Assembly (NCBI RefSeq): GCF_001279725.1
Contig: NZ_LGDE01000226.1
Location: forward strand, 124,001-188,000
DNA length: 64,000 bases
Reading direction: 5' to 3'
Source: Streptomyces sp. WM4235
GTDB taxonomy: Bacteria; Actinomycetota; Actinomycetes; Streptomycetales; Streptomycetaceae
Shown in pieces: positions 43,564 through 53,576 of the stretch. Positions within the stretch are counted from its first letter, which is position 1; every line of letters starts with the position of its first letter. A program made the translations under genes and the position numbers. Below the pieces are notes generated by a model. That model saw nothing but the letters and a program-made list of their open reading frames with translations. It made no database searches and had not been told where the DNA came from.

Positions 43564-43965
43564 ACGTGGGTCGTCTTGACGGAGCAGGGATTGGTCCGTT
43601 CGGGCTGGCCGCCTGTGGCGCGGCACAGCTTTCCAGCTGTAGCTCTGGTCACGAACGCAACCCCCGAATCCGACGCCCTATCGCGCATAAGCGGACCAGC
43701 TCTCACGGACCCTGGTCAAGGTCAGCTCCCCGCCACATGCCGGCTCGTATCAGCCAACCGGTGCGTGGCTTCTAAGCCGGGCGCACCGACGCCCCTTTCA
43801 CAGAGCCGGCCAGATGACCAGGTGAACGTGCTGCTGATCGCCAGCGGAGAGTGATCCTCGGCAATGGGTGTGTAGTCAGCCCTGGTAGCGTCGCCAACCG
43901 CTCCGCCGCCATCGTCGGCTTCGACTGGCAGAACGACCCCGCCTACACCGACGGGGGCCTGGCCC
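43564..43965. other. Divergent intergenic region with short overlapping frames
   Basis: The region separates the NB-ARC gene from the DDE-like gene. On the plus strand a short frame ending VNVLLIASGE overlaps by GTGA a second frame that contains IVGFDWQNDPAYTDGG and ends at 43974, inside the next gene start. Both are too short to support as genes. Promoters for both flanking genes should lie here but none is obvious. Confidence 0.35.
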
Positions 43966-45441
43966 GTGCCTGACGACATCTTCGGATCCCCCAGGCCCCA
44001 GCTCGAACGCCCGAATCGCAAACGCCGGCTCGCCGACCACGAACAGCGCAGCATCGCCGAGCGCGTCCGCGGCTGCCTCGACTACCCACTCCTTTACGAG
44101 ATGGCAGAACTCCTGCCACCACCGAACGCCGTCGGCTGCCCCCGCGAGTACCCGGGGATTGCCTATCTGATCGTGGCCGCCCTCACCCCGGTGACGAGGT
44201 CCAAGCGCTCCACCACAGGGCTCCTCGCCTCACCCCAGGACTGGCGCAGCGTACGGGCACACCTCCGCCGCCACCTGGGCCGCAGGGCGGCAGCAGCCCT
44301 GCCCCTCACCGCGCCCTCCCGCGGGCAGTACCAGGACGCTCTGAACAGCCTCCTCGTACCGGCCGCCGACGTACTCGAGGAAGCGTTTCGCAGGTACGCC
44401 GCCCGGCAAGCCCTCAACCAAGAACTCTTCCCCCCGGACGCCCCCAAGGTATGGAGCCGCCCCGAGCGCCGGCAGCTCCTGGTCGGCGACGCCACCGTCC
44501 CCAAGGCCCCCTCGAAAGCCCGTGCCGTGGAGATCTACGACGAGGACACCGGCCTGATCCGAAGCCACCGGGTCGACCCGGCCGCCCGCATCTACTACGA
44601 GAACGGAGAGAAGGCGAAGCGGAAGGTGCGTGGCACCAAGTGGTTCTTCGCCTCCGGACGCGACACCGGCTACTGGACCCGCGTCATCCTCAGCTTCGCG
44701 CACGTCGGCGGCGGCGAGTACGAAGTCGAAGCGGCCATCGCTGTAAGGCAGTTCCGAATGCTGAAGGACGCTCTGCCGGACTGTATGGGCGTCGTCTACG
44801 ACGGTGCCTTCCGCGGCGTCCACCGTGACGCCCTCGCTCGGACCGGACTACTGGCCATCAACAAGCAGCACGGATCCGTCGCCCCTGTCTTCTACGAGCG
44901 CGTCAGCCCTTGCAGAAGGGGCCATGAACTCTGGTGCGACCAAGGCCGCATCGCCGAGAGCATCCGCATCGATGACGGCACCCGCATCCTCGAGCCCCTC
45001 CCGATCATCAAACTCGAGCACCGGGCCGGAGCCACCAAGAGCCGCTGTTACCACCTCCTCAAGATCCCCTGCCGGCACGGTGATCACGACTACCGCGTCT
45101 CCGTGGGCATCACCACCACTCCCGCCGACCGGTCACTCCGCTCCACCGACACGGGTCAGCGCCTCAAGAGCGACACCGAACGCGGCTTCCACCGGGCCGA
45201 ATACCTCCAGCAGATCCCCGAGGCCAGCCTCACCCACCAGCTCCTCTATCCCTACCGCGCCGACTCCGAGTCCGTTCACAGCCAGTTCGACCAGAGCCTC
45301 TGGAACCGCCGCATGATCGCCTACGGCGTCGAGCGACAGAAGATCTTCGTCCTCGGCTTCGCCCTCTCCCAGAACGCCACCAGCCACCAGATCCACCTCG
45401 AAGCCCGCAGCAACGCCCAGCAAGAGCTCCGCGTCGCCTGA
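43966..45441 (+). CDS. DDE transposase-like protein
   Basis: The 491-residue protein has acidic residues in the order and spacing of an RNase H-fold transposase: VGDATVPK near residue 172, VYDGAFRG near 282 and a Glu in DSESVHSQFDQSLWNRR near 428. A helical N-terminal region precedes them. No inverted repeats were found at its ends, so it may be a domesticated or truncated element. A strong hairpin follows it. I do not recognise the exact family. Confidence 0.55.
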   Translation: MPDDIFGSPRPQLERPNRKRRLADHEQRSIAERVRGCLDYPLLYEMAELLPPPNAVGCPREYPGIAYLIVAALTPVTRSKRSTTGLLASPQDWRSVRAHLRRHLGRRAAAALPLTAPSRGQYQDALNSLLVPAADVLEEAFRRYAARQALNQELFPPDAPKVWSRPERRQLLVGDATVPKAPSKARAVEIYDEDTGLIRSHRVDPAARIYYENGEKAKRKVRGTKWFFASGRDTGYWTRVILSFAHVGGGEYEVEAAIAVRQFRMLKDALPDCMGVVYDGAFRGVHRDALARTGLLAINKQHGSVAPVFYERVSPCRRGHELWCDQGRIAESIRIDDGTRILEPLPIIKLEHRAGATKSRCYHLLKIPCRHGDHDYRVSVGITTTPADRSLRSTDTGQRLKSDTERGFHRAEYLQQIPEASLTHQLLYPYRADSESVHSQFDQSLWNRRMIAYGVERQKIFVLGFALSQNATSHQIHLEARSNAQQELRVA

Positions 45442-45456
45442 CGTGCCTCAACCCAA

Positions 45457-45490
45457 CGACGGCCGCACCCGACCCAGGGTGCGGCCGTCG
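45457..45490 (+). terminator. Perfect 14-bp hairpin terminator
   Basis: CGACGGCCGCACCC and its complement flank the 6-nt loop GACCCA, 15 nt past the stop codon of the DDE-like gene. Confidence 0.8.
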
Positions 45491-46155
45491 ACGCATTTGC
45501 ACCTCGGCGGGGGCAAGCGGACAGAACGGATGCCTGGGCTGTCCCTCCTCGCCCCCACAGCGCGCCCTTGCCTCCGCGCCCACCACCTCAGCCCCTCAGA
45601 ACCCCCAGGTCGCGGGCACGCCTTCGGCTCAGACCCGCGCCCGCGGCAATCCATGCGACCACTCCCAGCACGATCCGCTAGGCTGTCAGCGGTCAGTCGG
45701 CTACCAGGCGTATGCCGGGAAAAGTGTCCGCGAGGGCATCTCCACCCGGATGTGTGCACGTCGCCTGACCAGCATGTTTGTCGAGACGGCGCGCGTGATC
45801 CCTCCGGGGTTTCCGACAAGGTTCGCGACAAGCCCCCGCCTTCGTGGGATCTGTCTAAAACCCCAAAACCGCAGGTCACAGGCGCGGGCTTTGAAGCCCC
45901 AAAACGCCTTCTCCCGATCTCAAAACGCCTCAGAGCCCGTCCCACTGTGCTGGCACCGCGCAGCTGAGATCGGCGCACAGGACTCCCAGAGCACCGGCCG
46001 CGACTGATTTCGTGCAGCAGCCCCAGGCGCCACATGAGCAGAGCGAACCTCGACGTTTTCAAGCACGATCCATGCGTCCCGCCGGCCGCCCAGGAGCTGC
46101 GCCAGACCATGGGTAGGGCGTGGCCTCCGGTCACGCCCTACGGCCTGCGTATCAC
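45491..46155. other. Non-coding stretch with repeat copy B
   Basis: No complete gene is supported. The direct repeat copy B occupies 45589-45677. The rest, up to the IS630-type element, shows scattered stop codons in frames with coding-like codon use, consistent with decayed DNA from earlier insertions. Confidence 0.4.
45589..45677. repeat. Direct repeat copy B flanking the radical-SAM island
   Basis: It is homologous to copy A at 38325-38388 in the same orientation, with one gap of about 24 nt. On the minus strand it encodes VLGVVAWIAAGAGLSRRR and then a stop after about 15 more residues, like the C-terminal tail of a membrane protein. Confidence 0.75.
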
Positions 46156-46281
46156 CTAGTGCTCTGACCGCATACGTTCGCCGGGTTGGGTGGCCGTGAG
46201 GTGGTGGGGGCCAGGCTTGTGGCTGGGGCGTCCGCCTATGCTCAGCTCGTGCAGCGGTCCGATAGAAGCGATCCTTTGACC

Positions 46282-46887
46282 ATGGCGTTCCCAGCCGAGC
46301 TTGCAGGCGATGCCGAGGCAGTAGTGTCGGTCATGCCTGCTTCTCGCCTCCTGCCGGCAGCGCCGTTTTCGGTCGTTGTGGAGGGCCATCAGGTCTTGAT
46401 CCCCGAGCGTCTCTACAACGACGAGCCGCCAGCTGACGCGGTGGCGTCACTTTCCTCGCGCCAACGGCAGCTTCTCCACTGCCTGTACTCAAGGCACTGC
46501 GACGGGGTGGTCAGGCAACGCCATCTGGAGAAGATCGTTGGATCCACGGACCCGTGGGTCGTCCCCTTCGTCGTGCAGCTGGTCGGCGAGTACGTCTTGG
46601 AGATCCTGATCGTCATCTGCGATGAGCTCCGTGATCTCGCCGCGCCGGGCACCGGCGGCCACCTCGCTTACGGGCAGTTCATCGTGGACAACCCGGCCTA
46701 CTTTGCGCGCACTCAACGGCGGGTCGTGAGCTACTGGAGTTGCTACTACCGCGGCACCTACGCGAGTTTTCAGGGTTACCCGGGGCGCACTCTTCTTGAC
46801 CTCCTGCGGTCCGCTGCCTCCGACAGAGCCGGGCATTCCTGGCCCAACCTTGCTCCAGTCGCCAGCAGGGTGGACGGCTACTGCTAG
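46282..46887 (+). CDS. Passenger protein of the IS630-type element, unknown function
   Basis: The product is about 201 residues from the ATG at 46282; an upstream GTG at 46249 is possible and no ribosome-binding site decides. It has a mixed alpha/beta pattern with SSRQRQLLHCLYSRHCDGVVRQRHLEKIV and a run of aromatic residues (YWSCYYRGTYASFQGYPG) near the end. I recognise no domain. It lies wholly inside the terminal repeats and converges with the transposase gene (28 nt between stops), so it moves with the element. Confidence 0.6.
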   Translation: MAFPAELAGDAEAVVSVMPASRLLPAAPFSVVVEGHQVLIPERLYNDEPPADAVASLSSRQRQLLHCLYSRHCDGVVRQRHLEKIVGSTDPWVVPFVVQLVGEYVLEILIVICDELRDLAAPGTGGHLAYGQFIVDNPAYFARTQRRVVSYWSCYYRGTYASFQGYPGRTLLDLLRSAASDRAGHSWPNLAPVASRVDGYC

Positions 46888-46915
46888 GCCCCGGCCGGGC
46901 AGGGTCGCCGGGCCG

Positions 46916-48037
46916 TCAAGCCGCATCGGCGAGAGGCTGCCCGCCCCAGCGGATGCCCTTCTCGCTGCGGATGCGGGCGCGCTCGCGGCGCTGGGCGGCC
47001 AGCACGTCGGGGTGTCGGGCGTTCTTGTTGCGCCAGCGGAGGTAGGCGTGCAGGGCCCGGGTCTGGACGGTGTGGTTGCGGTGGTGGGAGTTGGCCAGGG
47101 TGAACTGCCACAGCGGCCCGAAGTGGGCCTCGATGGGGTTGACCCAGGACGCGTAGGTGGGTGTGAAGCACAGCTCGACCTTGTTCCGGGCCGCCCACCT
47201 GCGGATCTTCCAGTTCAGGTGGGCGGAGAGGTTGTCGAGGATCACGTAGATCGGGGCGCCGTCCGGGCGGGCGGCTCGGATCGACCGCAGGGCGGCCCAG
47301 GTGTGGTCGATGCCCTTGCGGCGCCGGTTGATGCCCCACAGCTTGTCGTCGCCGACCGAGTAGCAGCCGTGGAAGTAGGTGATGCCGTGGGTGCGGCGGT
47401 AGGTGGCCGGCAGCCGGTCGGGGTGGCTATGTTCGGCCCAGCAGGAGCCGGCGGTGGGGCGGATGCCCAGCGGCCCGAACTCGTCGAAGGCGAATGTGCG
47501 GTCCGGGCGCTCGTTGATCGCGTACTCGATCCGTTCCAATTTGGCGTCGAATGCCGGGTCCGGGGATTCCTTCCAGGTCTTCGTCCGCTGGAAGGTGATC
47601 CCGCGGCGGGCCAGTAAGCACCGCAGGGCCTCGCGGCCGATCCGGACGGGCCGGGCGGTATTGCGTCGCAGGTGATCGACCAGTTTCCGGATGGACCAGC
47701 GGGTGAAGGGCTTGCCCAGCACGGTGGGGCGGGTGGTGGCCGTCTGGATAACGAAGTCCTCGTCGTCATGACTCAGCAGGCGGGGACGGCCTCCCGCCCA
47801 CTGAGGGTTGAGGCATGCGAGCCCGATCTCGTTGAAGCGGTGGATCACGTCGCGGACGGTGTCCTCGTCCGCCTGGACCAGACGGGCGATGACCGGGACG
47901 GTGCTGCCGCCGGCCGAGGCCAGCAGCATCATCGCCCGCCGGAAGCGCACCGAGTTCGTGCTGCCCCGCCGCACAATCTGCTGGAGCTTCTGTCCTTCCT
48001 GCTCCGTCAGCCTCCGGACCCTGACCGGCGGTGCCAT
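46916..48037 (-). CDS. IS630-family transposase
   Basis: The 373-residue protein has an N-terminal helix-turn-helix region (STVPVIARLVQADEDTVRDV). It continues with the winged linker KPFTRWSIRKLVDHL and the DDE catalytic core: AFDEFGPLG, YVILDNLSAHL and the final Glu in ASWVNPIEAHFGPL. This is the DDE pattern of IS630/Tc1-mariner transposases and looks intact. ATG at 48037 has a GGGGAGG ribosome-binding site; the frame is open further upstream. Confidence 0.92.
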   Translation of the reverse strand: MAPPVRVRRLTEQEGQKLQQIVRRGSTNSVRFRRAMMLLASAGGSTVPVIARLVQADEDTVRDVIHRFNEIGLACLNPQWAGGRPRLLSHDDEDFVIQTATTRPTVLGKPFTRWSIRKLVDHLRRNTARPVRIGREALRCLLARRGITFQRTKTWKESPDPAFDAKLERIEYAINERPDRTFAFDEFGPLGIRPTAGSCWAEHSHPDRLPATYRRTHGITYFHGCYSVGDDKLWGINRRRKGIDHTWAALRSIRAARPDGAPIYVILDNLSAHLNWKIRRWAARNKVELCFTPTYASWVNPIEAHFGPLWQFTLANSHHRNHTVQTRALHAYLRWRNKNARHPDVLAAQRRERARIRSEKGIRWGGQPLADAA

Positions 48038-48122
48038 TCCGCCTCCCCTGTTGGTTGGAAGCGTCGTCACTTCCAACCAACACAACGAGCAACCCGGTGA
48101 ACCTATACGGTCACAGCACTAG

Positions 48123-48670
48123 GTCTGAGATCTCGGCCTCGCCGGACGCGGCCCTCCGATAGCCGCCCCGGGCCTCCCCCGGGGGTGTCGATGCGCCTGC
48201 CGCCGACGGCGGCGTGGGCATACCCCCTCTTGTGGTCAAGGAGTGGCACCTGCCCCTACCGGGGACGGGCGATCGCGGCCTCGAACCCTGGATTCAAATC
48301 CCTAACTGGTATTGGTGACGCGGCCGCGATAGCCCCCGTGGTTCCCTCACGCACCGGTGGCCCCGTTTGCCGGGACTGCCAGGCCCGTAGCCCTGTTTGT
48401 CCCATCCTCGACCTGTCGATTGTCAGTGCTGCATGCGACTCTGTGAGTACGAAGTCGACGGAAACGAGCGGAGGGCATTGGCATGCGCGCTTCGGCTGTG
48501 CGTGTTCGGCATACAGATCCGCCCGTTCCCTCGGGATGCAGATGGTGCGGCGAGGAGCAGGGCAATCACGGTCAGCGCTGGGCTGCATCTGTGGGCGTCC
48601 ACACATGGGTGGCACCAACACGCGCTCAGCGGCTGAGTCGGATGCAAGCCCGACGATCACGCAGGACAGC
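48123..48670. other. Spacer without a supported gene
   Basis: No full-length gene is recognised. A minus-strand frame (48256-48660) has weak coding character. A GGTTCGAGGCC string on the minus strand near 48,280 looks like a tRNA T-arm but no acceptor or anticodon arms are present. Confidence 0.35.
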
Positions 48671-50536
48671 TCAGTCGTCCTCGGACCAATAGCCCTGTCC
48701 AGCAGTGGTGGCGATCTTCATGGCGGTCTCGAAGGTCGAGACGAGGGAAGCCGGCACGTCTGACGGCACCCGCAGCCTGTGAGTCAGGGCCACAACCATG
48801 TCTTCCTTGGACCGTGGTGCCTGGGACGAGTGCTTATAGACCAGGGTGTGCAGGTTCTTGCTGAACTTGCCCTCGGTTCGAAGCGCGGACACTTCCTCGG
48901 CCTTCCACTGCAGCTCGTCGTCGCGCGGCCACAGGGCGTTCATGGTATCGGCCCACTGGTCGTTCCCGAACACGTCCTCCAGCTCGTTCGGTGCTCCGAT
49001 AAAGAGGCAGTCGCCCTCCGTGAAGCCTTGCCTTTTCAGACGATCGAGATTGAATTCTTTGTTCTTGTCGCGGAGGGAGTCGGCGTCCACCAGGAATTTC
49101 ACCGTGCGGTGGTGCTCTTTGAGGAACTTGGCGAAATTGAGTGCACCGTCATTCCCTCCGCACGACCACAGTGCGATTCCGGCAGACTGAATCGGGTATC
49201 CGAAGGCGAGCTTGAACAGGGCCGGGAGCGCAGCGTACTCGGTCGCTCCTTCGACTGCGATGAAGCATTTTTCGTGCAGTAGGACGCTGTTGCGGAATCC
49301 CAGCGAGGTGGCCATGTTCGACAGGAACCGGCGCGTCTCTACGTCAGTGTCGTCGCCTCCGAGGGACTGAATGTAGGCTCGGCCATCTCGACTGTTCAGG
49401 TGGACGATGTCCTGAATGTCTACGCCGTCGATCAGGTTGAGTGAATGGGTGGCGACGACCACGGTCGAGTGGGTTCCCCGGGCTGAGGCTTTGATCATCT
49501 CCATGACTCGCCGCTGGTGGTCGTAGTCCAAGTGGGTGTCGGGCTCGTCGTAGACGATGATGACGCCGCCACCGGCACTGTTCTCCGTGGTCTCGGACAG
49601 CAGCTGCTGGCTGGCTTCCCACAGTGCAAGGGTGATGCGCCGGGACCGGCCGGCTCCCGCGGCGGACAACGGAACCGGGTGCTGGCCGCGGGCGGATGCC
49701 GCGAGTGACACGTTACTGACGGACGGCTTGAACTGGATCTGCGGTTCAAGAGTGAACTCGTCGAACGCGCACCGTTCCTTGACCAGCTTGCGGAGCTGGT
49801 CTGCGTCCTCCTTGAGCTGGTCGGAGAACTCTTCCTCCAGGTCGGTGATCTTCTGCCGCGTCGTCTCGTCGAGGGTGTACTCGCGCAGTTTCGCAGTGAG
49901 GATGCTGCGGACCACAGCTTCCGGCGACTCAGCGGAATCGCCCTTGAAGTAGAGGAGCTGCGGCAGGGCGTCTTTGAGTTCAGCCGGTGCCGCAACCCAG
50001 TCGGTGACTTGAGGGCCGGTGGTCGCGTGGGCTTCGAGCACCTCAAGCCAGCTTGCCCGGACGTTGGGTTGGCCGCTCGACAGGGTGAGGCCCAGGTTGG
50101 ATGCCAGCTGACGCAGTTCAAGAACCTTGAGCGCGTGAAGATCCCTGAGCTCGGAGCTCTGGGGAACTCTGCCCTCCCACTCCAGGTGCACTCCTTCGCC
50201 CTCCGCAAAGCGGCGCCGGATCCGAACCGGTGAGGACGCGTTGAGGAGCTCAGTCTCGGCGGCCGAGATCTCGAACTTTCCCTCCACAACCACCGCTCGC
50301 GGCTGCTCGTCGTCGCCGAGCACCGGCAGCGCGGATCGCTCAGCTTCACCGATCGCGAAATGCGAGATGTCGCTTTCCTTGATGTCCCGCTCGCCCAAGA
50401 GAAAGGCGAGGGCGTCCAGGGTTGCGGTCTTCCCACAGTCGTTGTGACCCGTGAGGATCGTCTGTTTCCTGATCGGGATATCCCGTACGTGCGCCAGGGA
50501 GCGGAAGTTAGTGACGCTGAGCCCGATGAGTTGCAC
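48671..50536 (-). CDS. OLD-family ATP-dependent endonuclease (AAA + TOPRIM)
   Basis: The 621-residue protein joins an SMC-like ABC ATPase (Walker A TGHNDCGKTAT near residue 30, Walker B VIIVYDEPDTHLD) to a C-terminal TOPRIM nuclease domain (CFIAVEGATEYAALPAL, FLVDADSLRDK). This is the OLD overcoming-lysogenization-defect layout. No UvrD-like helicase gene lies beside it, so it is not a Gabija pair; a solitary (class 1) OLD nuclease is the better fit. Its role may be phage or plasmid defence. GTG at 50536 has a GGGA ribosome-binding site. Confidence 0.87.
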   Translation of the reverse strand: MQLIGLSVTNFRSLAHVRDIPIRKQTILTGHNDCGKTATLDALAFLLGERDIKESDISHFAIGEAERSALPVLGDDEQPRAVVVEGKFEISAAETELLNASSPVRIRRRFAEGEGVHLEWEGRVPQSSELRDLHALKVLELRQLASNLGLTLSSGQPNVRASWLEVLEAHATTGPQVTDWVAAPAELKDALPQLLYFKGDSAESPEAVVRSILTAKLREYTLDETTRQKITDLEEEFSDQLKEDADQLRKLVKERCAFDEFTLEPQIQFKPSVSNVSLAASARGQHPVPLSAAGAGRSRRITLALWEASQQLLSETTENSAGGGVIIVYDEPDTHLDYDHQRRVMEMIKASARGTHSTVVVATHSLNLIDGVDIQDIVHLNSRDGRAYIQSLGGDDTDVETRRFLSNMATSLGFRNSVLLHEKCFIAVEGATEYAALPALFKLAFGYPIQSAGIALWSCGGNDGALNFAKFLKEHHRTVKFLVDADSLRDKNKEFNLDRLKRQGFTEGDCLFIGAPNELEDVFGNDQWADTMNALWPRDDELQWKAEEVSALRTEGKFSKNLHTLVYKHSSQAPRSKEDMVVALTHRLRVPSDVPASLVSTFETAMKIATTAGQGYWSEDD

Positions 50537-51580
50537 GATGTCCCTTGCTTCTAGCGGTACGGCCGTCGGAGGTGCGATCGACGGTCACCGCTGGTAACAC
50601 ACCCTTCGACTGTGGGTTGGAAAGACTCTAGCGTCTACGCGACTTGGGGGTGCAGGTAAGTGCCATGTGCGAGCGCACCCTCGGACAGCAAGAGTGCTGA
50701 GGCCGGTTGAGGAGCATGTATCGACCGGCCTGCTTGTGCATGAGCTTTGAGTCGCCACCTTCAGGAGGCTGCACCGCCTGCTGCTGCACGCGGTTCGAGC
50801 CGATGGCCTTCGAACAGTCCTGACAGGGTCTCGAGCAGTCCACGCGGAGCCTGAAGGCCCGTGGGTCTACGGCGTCGACCTCTGGTTGACGCCGATGTCT
50901 TGCCGTTCACTTCTAGACTCCGTCCCAGTGCGCTCCTCCAACAGCCGTTGACCGGGTGAGCACGATGCGTTCCGACGGTATGGCGCCGGCCGCCATCGCC
51001 CAGGGCGAGCAGCCCTCTCGAACTGGTCGCCTGCAGGAACCGGTTCGCGGCTCTCCTCCACGGCTTGCGCGCCAGCTTCGGACGTCCGAGGCCCGAGAGC
51101 GCGTGATCTGACTGGGCCCGCGCCCGATGGTGCTGCGCCGCCAGGGTCCTGTGGGGGGCCCGCACGGCCGGGGCGGCCGAGTCCGCTGGCAGCAGCCGCA
51201 CGAGCTCTTACGATTCCCTGCCCATGGGGCACTTCTAGAAGGATTTTCCTGCGACACGCGGAATATGAGAGACCATTCCCGGTCTTCACGGAGGAGTGGT
51301 AAGGCTCAACCGTTGGCCAAAGGTGGGCAGTTTTCTCGCCTTTCAGCCATCACGTCACACTCGACAGGTTGGCCGATTCTATCCGAGGCATGAAGATCTC
51401 CACCTGCTGCGACCTCCCCGTCCCATGATCCATTGGCTCGATCCCTGCCACAAAGAACGACTCATTCCCTTCCGTCACTGAAAGCGATTTCCGGACGAGA
51501 ATTGCTTTTCGATTGCCAGGCCAGGGAGTCGATCTCACTCTTATCTCTCAAAGTCCGGAAGGCGAGTGGGGGGAATTGTG
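50537..51580. other. About 1 kb without a supported gene
   Basis: Several frames are open on the minus strand between 50,628 and 51,289, but none gives a recognisable protein and their composition resembles antisense shadows. The last 280 nt are relatively AT-richer and probably hold the promoter of the three-gene operon starting at 51581. Confidence 0.35.
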
Positions 51581-52018
51581 GTGCCCGAGTTAAATGTGAT
51601 GGAACTGGCCACCAGTGGCGCGACGATGCTCGTGGCGGAAATGGTGAGGAGCTCTTGGGAAGCCGTACGGGGAGCGATGGTCGGCATCTTCCGGCACGGG
51701 AGCGAGGCCCGTGCCGCCGAGGAGATCCATGACCTCGACCTCCGCCACGAGAGTGTCGTGCAGAGCTCCGAGGAAGAACGGGCCGCGGTGGAGGAGCGGG
51801 TGCGCGGAATGCTCCTCATCCAACTCGCGGGGTTCCTCCAGCGCCACCCGGCCGCCGCAGCGGAGCTCTCCGCACTCATCGAGGAGAAGCAGGACTCGGA
51901 GTCGGCCAGCGGAACAGGTCCGGTCATGACCGCGAAGGGCAACACGGGCAGCCAGGTCCTCATGGCCGGTGGCTCCATCACCGGCAGTGTCTCCTTCCGC
52001 GGGGAGCCGACCCAGTGA
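51581..52018 (+). CDS. Hypothetical protein, first gene of a P-loop operon
   Basis: The 145-residue protein begins with an amphipathic helical region (MELATSGATMLVAEMVRSSW), then a charged coiled-coil-like centre, and ends with a small Gly/Ser beta-like tail (SQVLMAGGSITGSVSF). GTG at 51581 follows GGGGGGA at good spacing; another GTG lies one codon upstream. It overlaps the next gene by 4 nt (GTGA). I do not recognise the family. Confidence 0.65.
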   Translation: MPELNVMELATSGATMLVAEMVRSSWEAVRGAMVGIFRHGSEARAAEEIHDLDLRHESVVQSSEEERAAVEERVRGMLLIQLAGFLQRHPAAAAELSALIEEKQDSESASGTGPVMTAKGNTGSQVLMAGGSITGSVSFRGEPTQ

Positions 52019-53576
52019 CCGACGGGTTCGGCGCGGGCGCGGATTGGCCGGAACCCCCAGTCGAGGTCAAGAACGACCTGGACTGCATGCCGGCTCTGCC
52101 TGACAAGCCCCTTGAGCCGCCGACGCAGGCCGGGCCGCCCCTGGTCGAGCCGGCAGGGAGGGAAGGGGGCTTGCGTCAGACGGTGACGGGGGCGGTGAAC
52201 TCCCGGATCATCGTCGCCGCCGGCCCCGTCACCCTGCACGAGAAGCAGCCCCTGACGGTCCTGGCGATCTCCGAGGCCGAGCTGAAGGTCGTCCGTGAGG
52301 CCTGGGTGAGCCAGAGTTCGGACGGTGCCCAGATCACGGTGGCCCGCGACGCCGCCGACCTGGTGCTCTCGGGGGATTCTGCCCTCGCGGTGATCGCCGG
52401 CGCGCCCGGGACGGGAAAGCGTACGGCCGCGATTCGCGCACTGCGCCAGATCTCCCTGACACGTCCCCACGGAGGCCAGCCGCTCGCGCTGAAGGAGATC
52501 CGTCCGGACTGGGAGGACGTCGCCACTCCGGACATCGCACTGCTTCCGAAGGATCCCGGGACCGCCTACCTCTTGGACGTCGCCTCCGAGATGTCCCGGT
52601 GGACGGCTCCCGGGAAGGCCGCCGAGGCTCTTTTGCAGCATGCCGGGACTCTGCAGTCCCTGGGGTCGTGCCTGGTTGTGGTGGCCGATGAAGGAAGCTG
52701 GCCAGAAAACGCGTCCGGGGCACTGAACGCTGTCGTGCAGCGGGTGAAATTCCGGCCGTACGCAGAGCTAGTAGCGTGCGCACACCTGGAGTACGTGTAC
52801 CGCAAACCCAGCCTCAAAGCACTGTTCAGCAAGGCAAGGGATGGGGAGGAGGCAGGGTCCGCATCCCATCTCCTCACCGAGGACACCAGTCCGGCCGATG
52901 CCGCCCGCCTGGCCGCAGGGCTGGCATCCTCGGACGGCACCACCGGCGGCATCGAGGACGCCATCGCCGCGTTCCAGCAGTGGAGCACCGACGTCATCGG
53001 GGTGTTCAAGAACACCGAACAGAACCCCGAGGACCGGGCCCTGCTGATCGCCGGCCTGTTCCTCAGCGGTTCCGATGCCCTCACCATCCAGGCAGCCGCC
53101 CGCAAACTTCTCGCCGATAAAGCCGCCAAAAGCGTGCGCGACGTCCTGACCGGCCCCGACCTGACCACCCGCCTCGAAGGCGTCCACGCCCGTGTGACGG
53201 ACCGCACCGTCGACTTCGGTCACAAGCCCGGCTACGCGAAGGCAGTACTGCTCCACCTGTGGCACCAGCGAGCCGACATCCACGGTTACCTGCTTGCCTG
53301 GCTCGACTTGATCGTCGCGGACGAGGCCCACTCGGCGCAGCTCGCGGGGATCAGCGACCTGCTGGTAGAGCTTGCCATCGCGGAGAGCGACTTCCGCGTG
53401 GTGGAGAAGATCAAGAAGTGGATCGACGACAGTAGCGACGAGGGTCACCTTCAGCTGATCGCACGCGTCCTGGGCCGAGCCGCCGTGTCCGGGTCTCTGG
53501 GCCCGGAGCTCCGGTCAAAGCTGCTGACCTGGGCTCTGAGCTTGTTCCGCTTTGACGGACACCTTTGGTGTGGTGG

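Larger units (their letters stand above)
46156..48122. mobile_element. IS630-family element with a passenger gene
   Basis: The ends form 33-bp inverted repeats with 29 matches: CTAGTGCTCTGACCGCATAC at 46156 onward and its partner on the opposite strand ending at 48122. The CTAG ends fit the TA target preference of IS630/Tc1-type elements. The element is about 1.97 kb, longer than a simple IS of this type, as it carries a passenger gene convergent with the transposase. Confidence 0.85.

Noticed and set aside
48270..48300. Possible tRNA gene, from a T-arm-like GGTTCGAGGCC string on the minus strand
   Set aside because: No acceptor stem, D arm or anticodon arm can be formed around it.
48671..50536. 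Gabija defence system
   Set aside because: The OLD-type nuclease is present but no UvrD/GajB helicase gene lies on either side.
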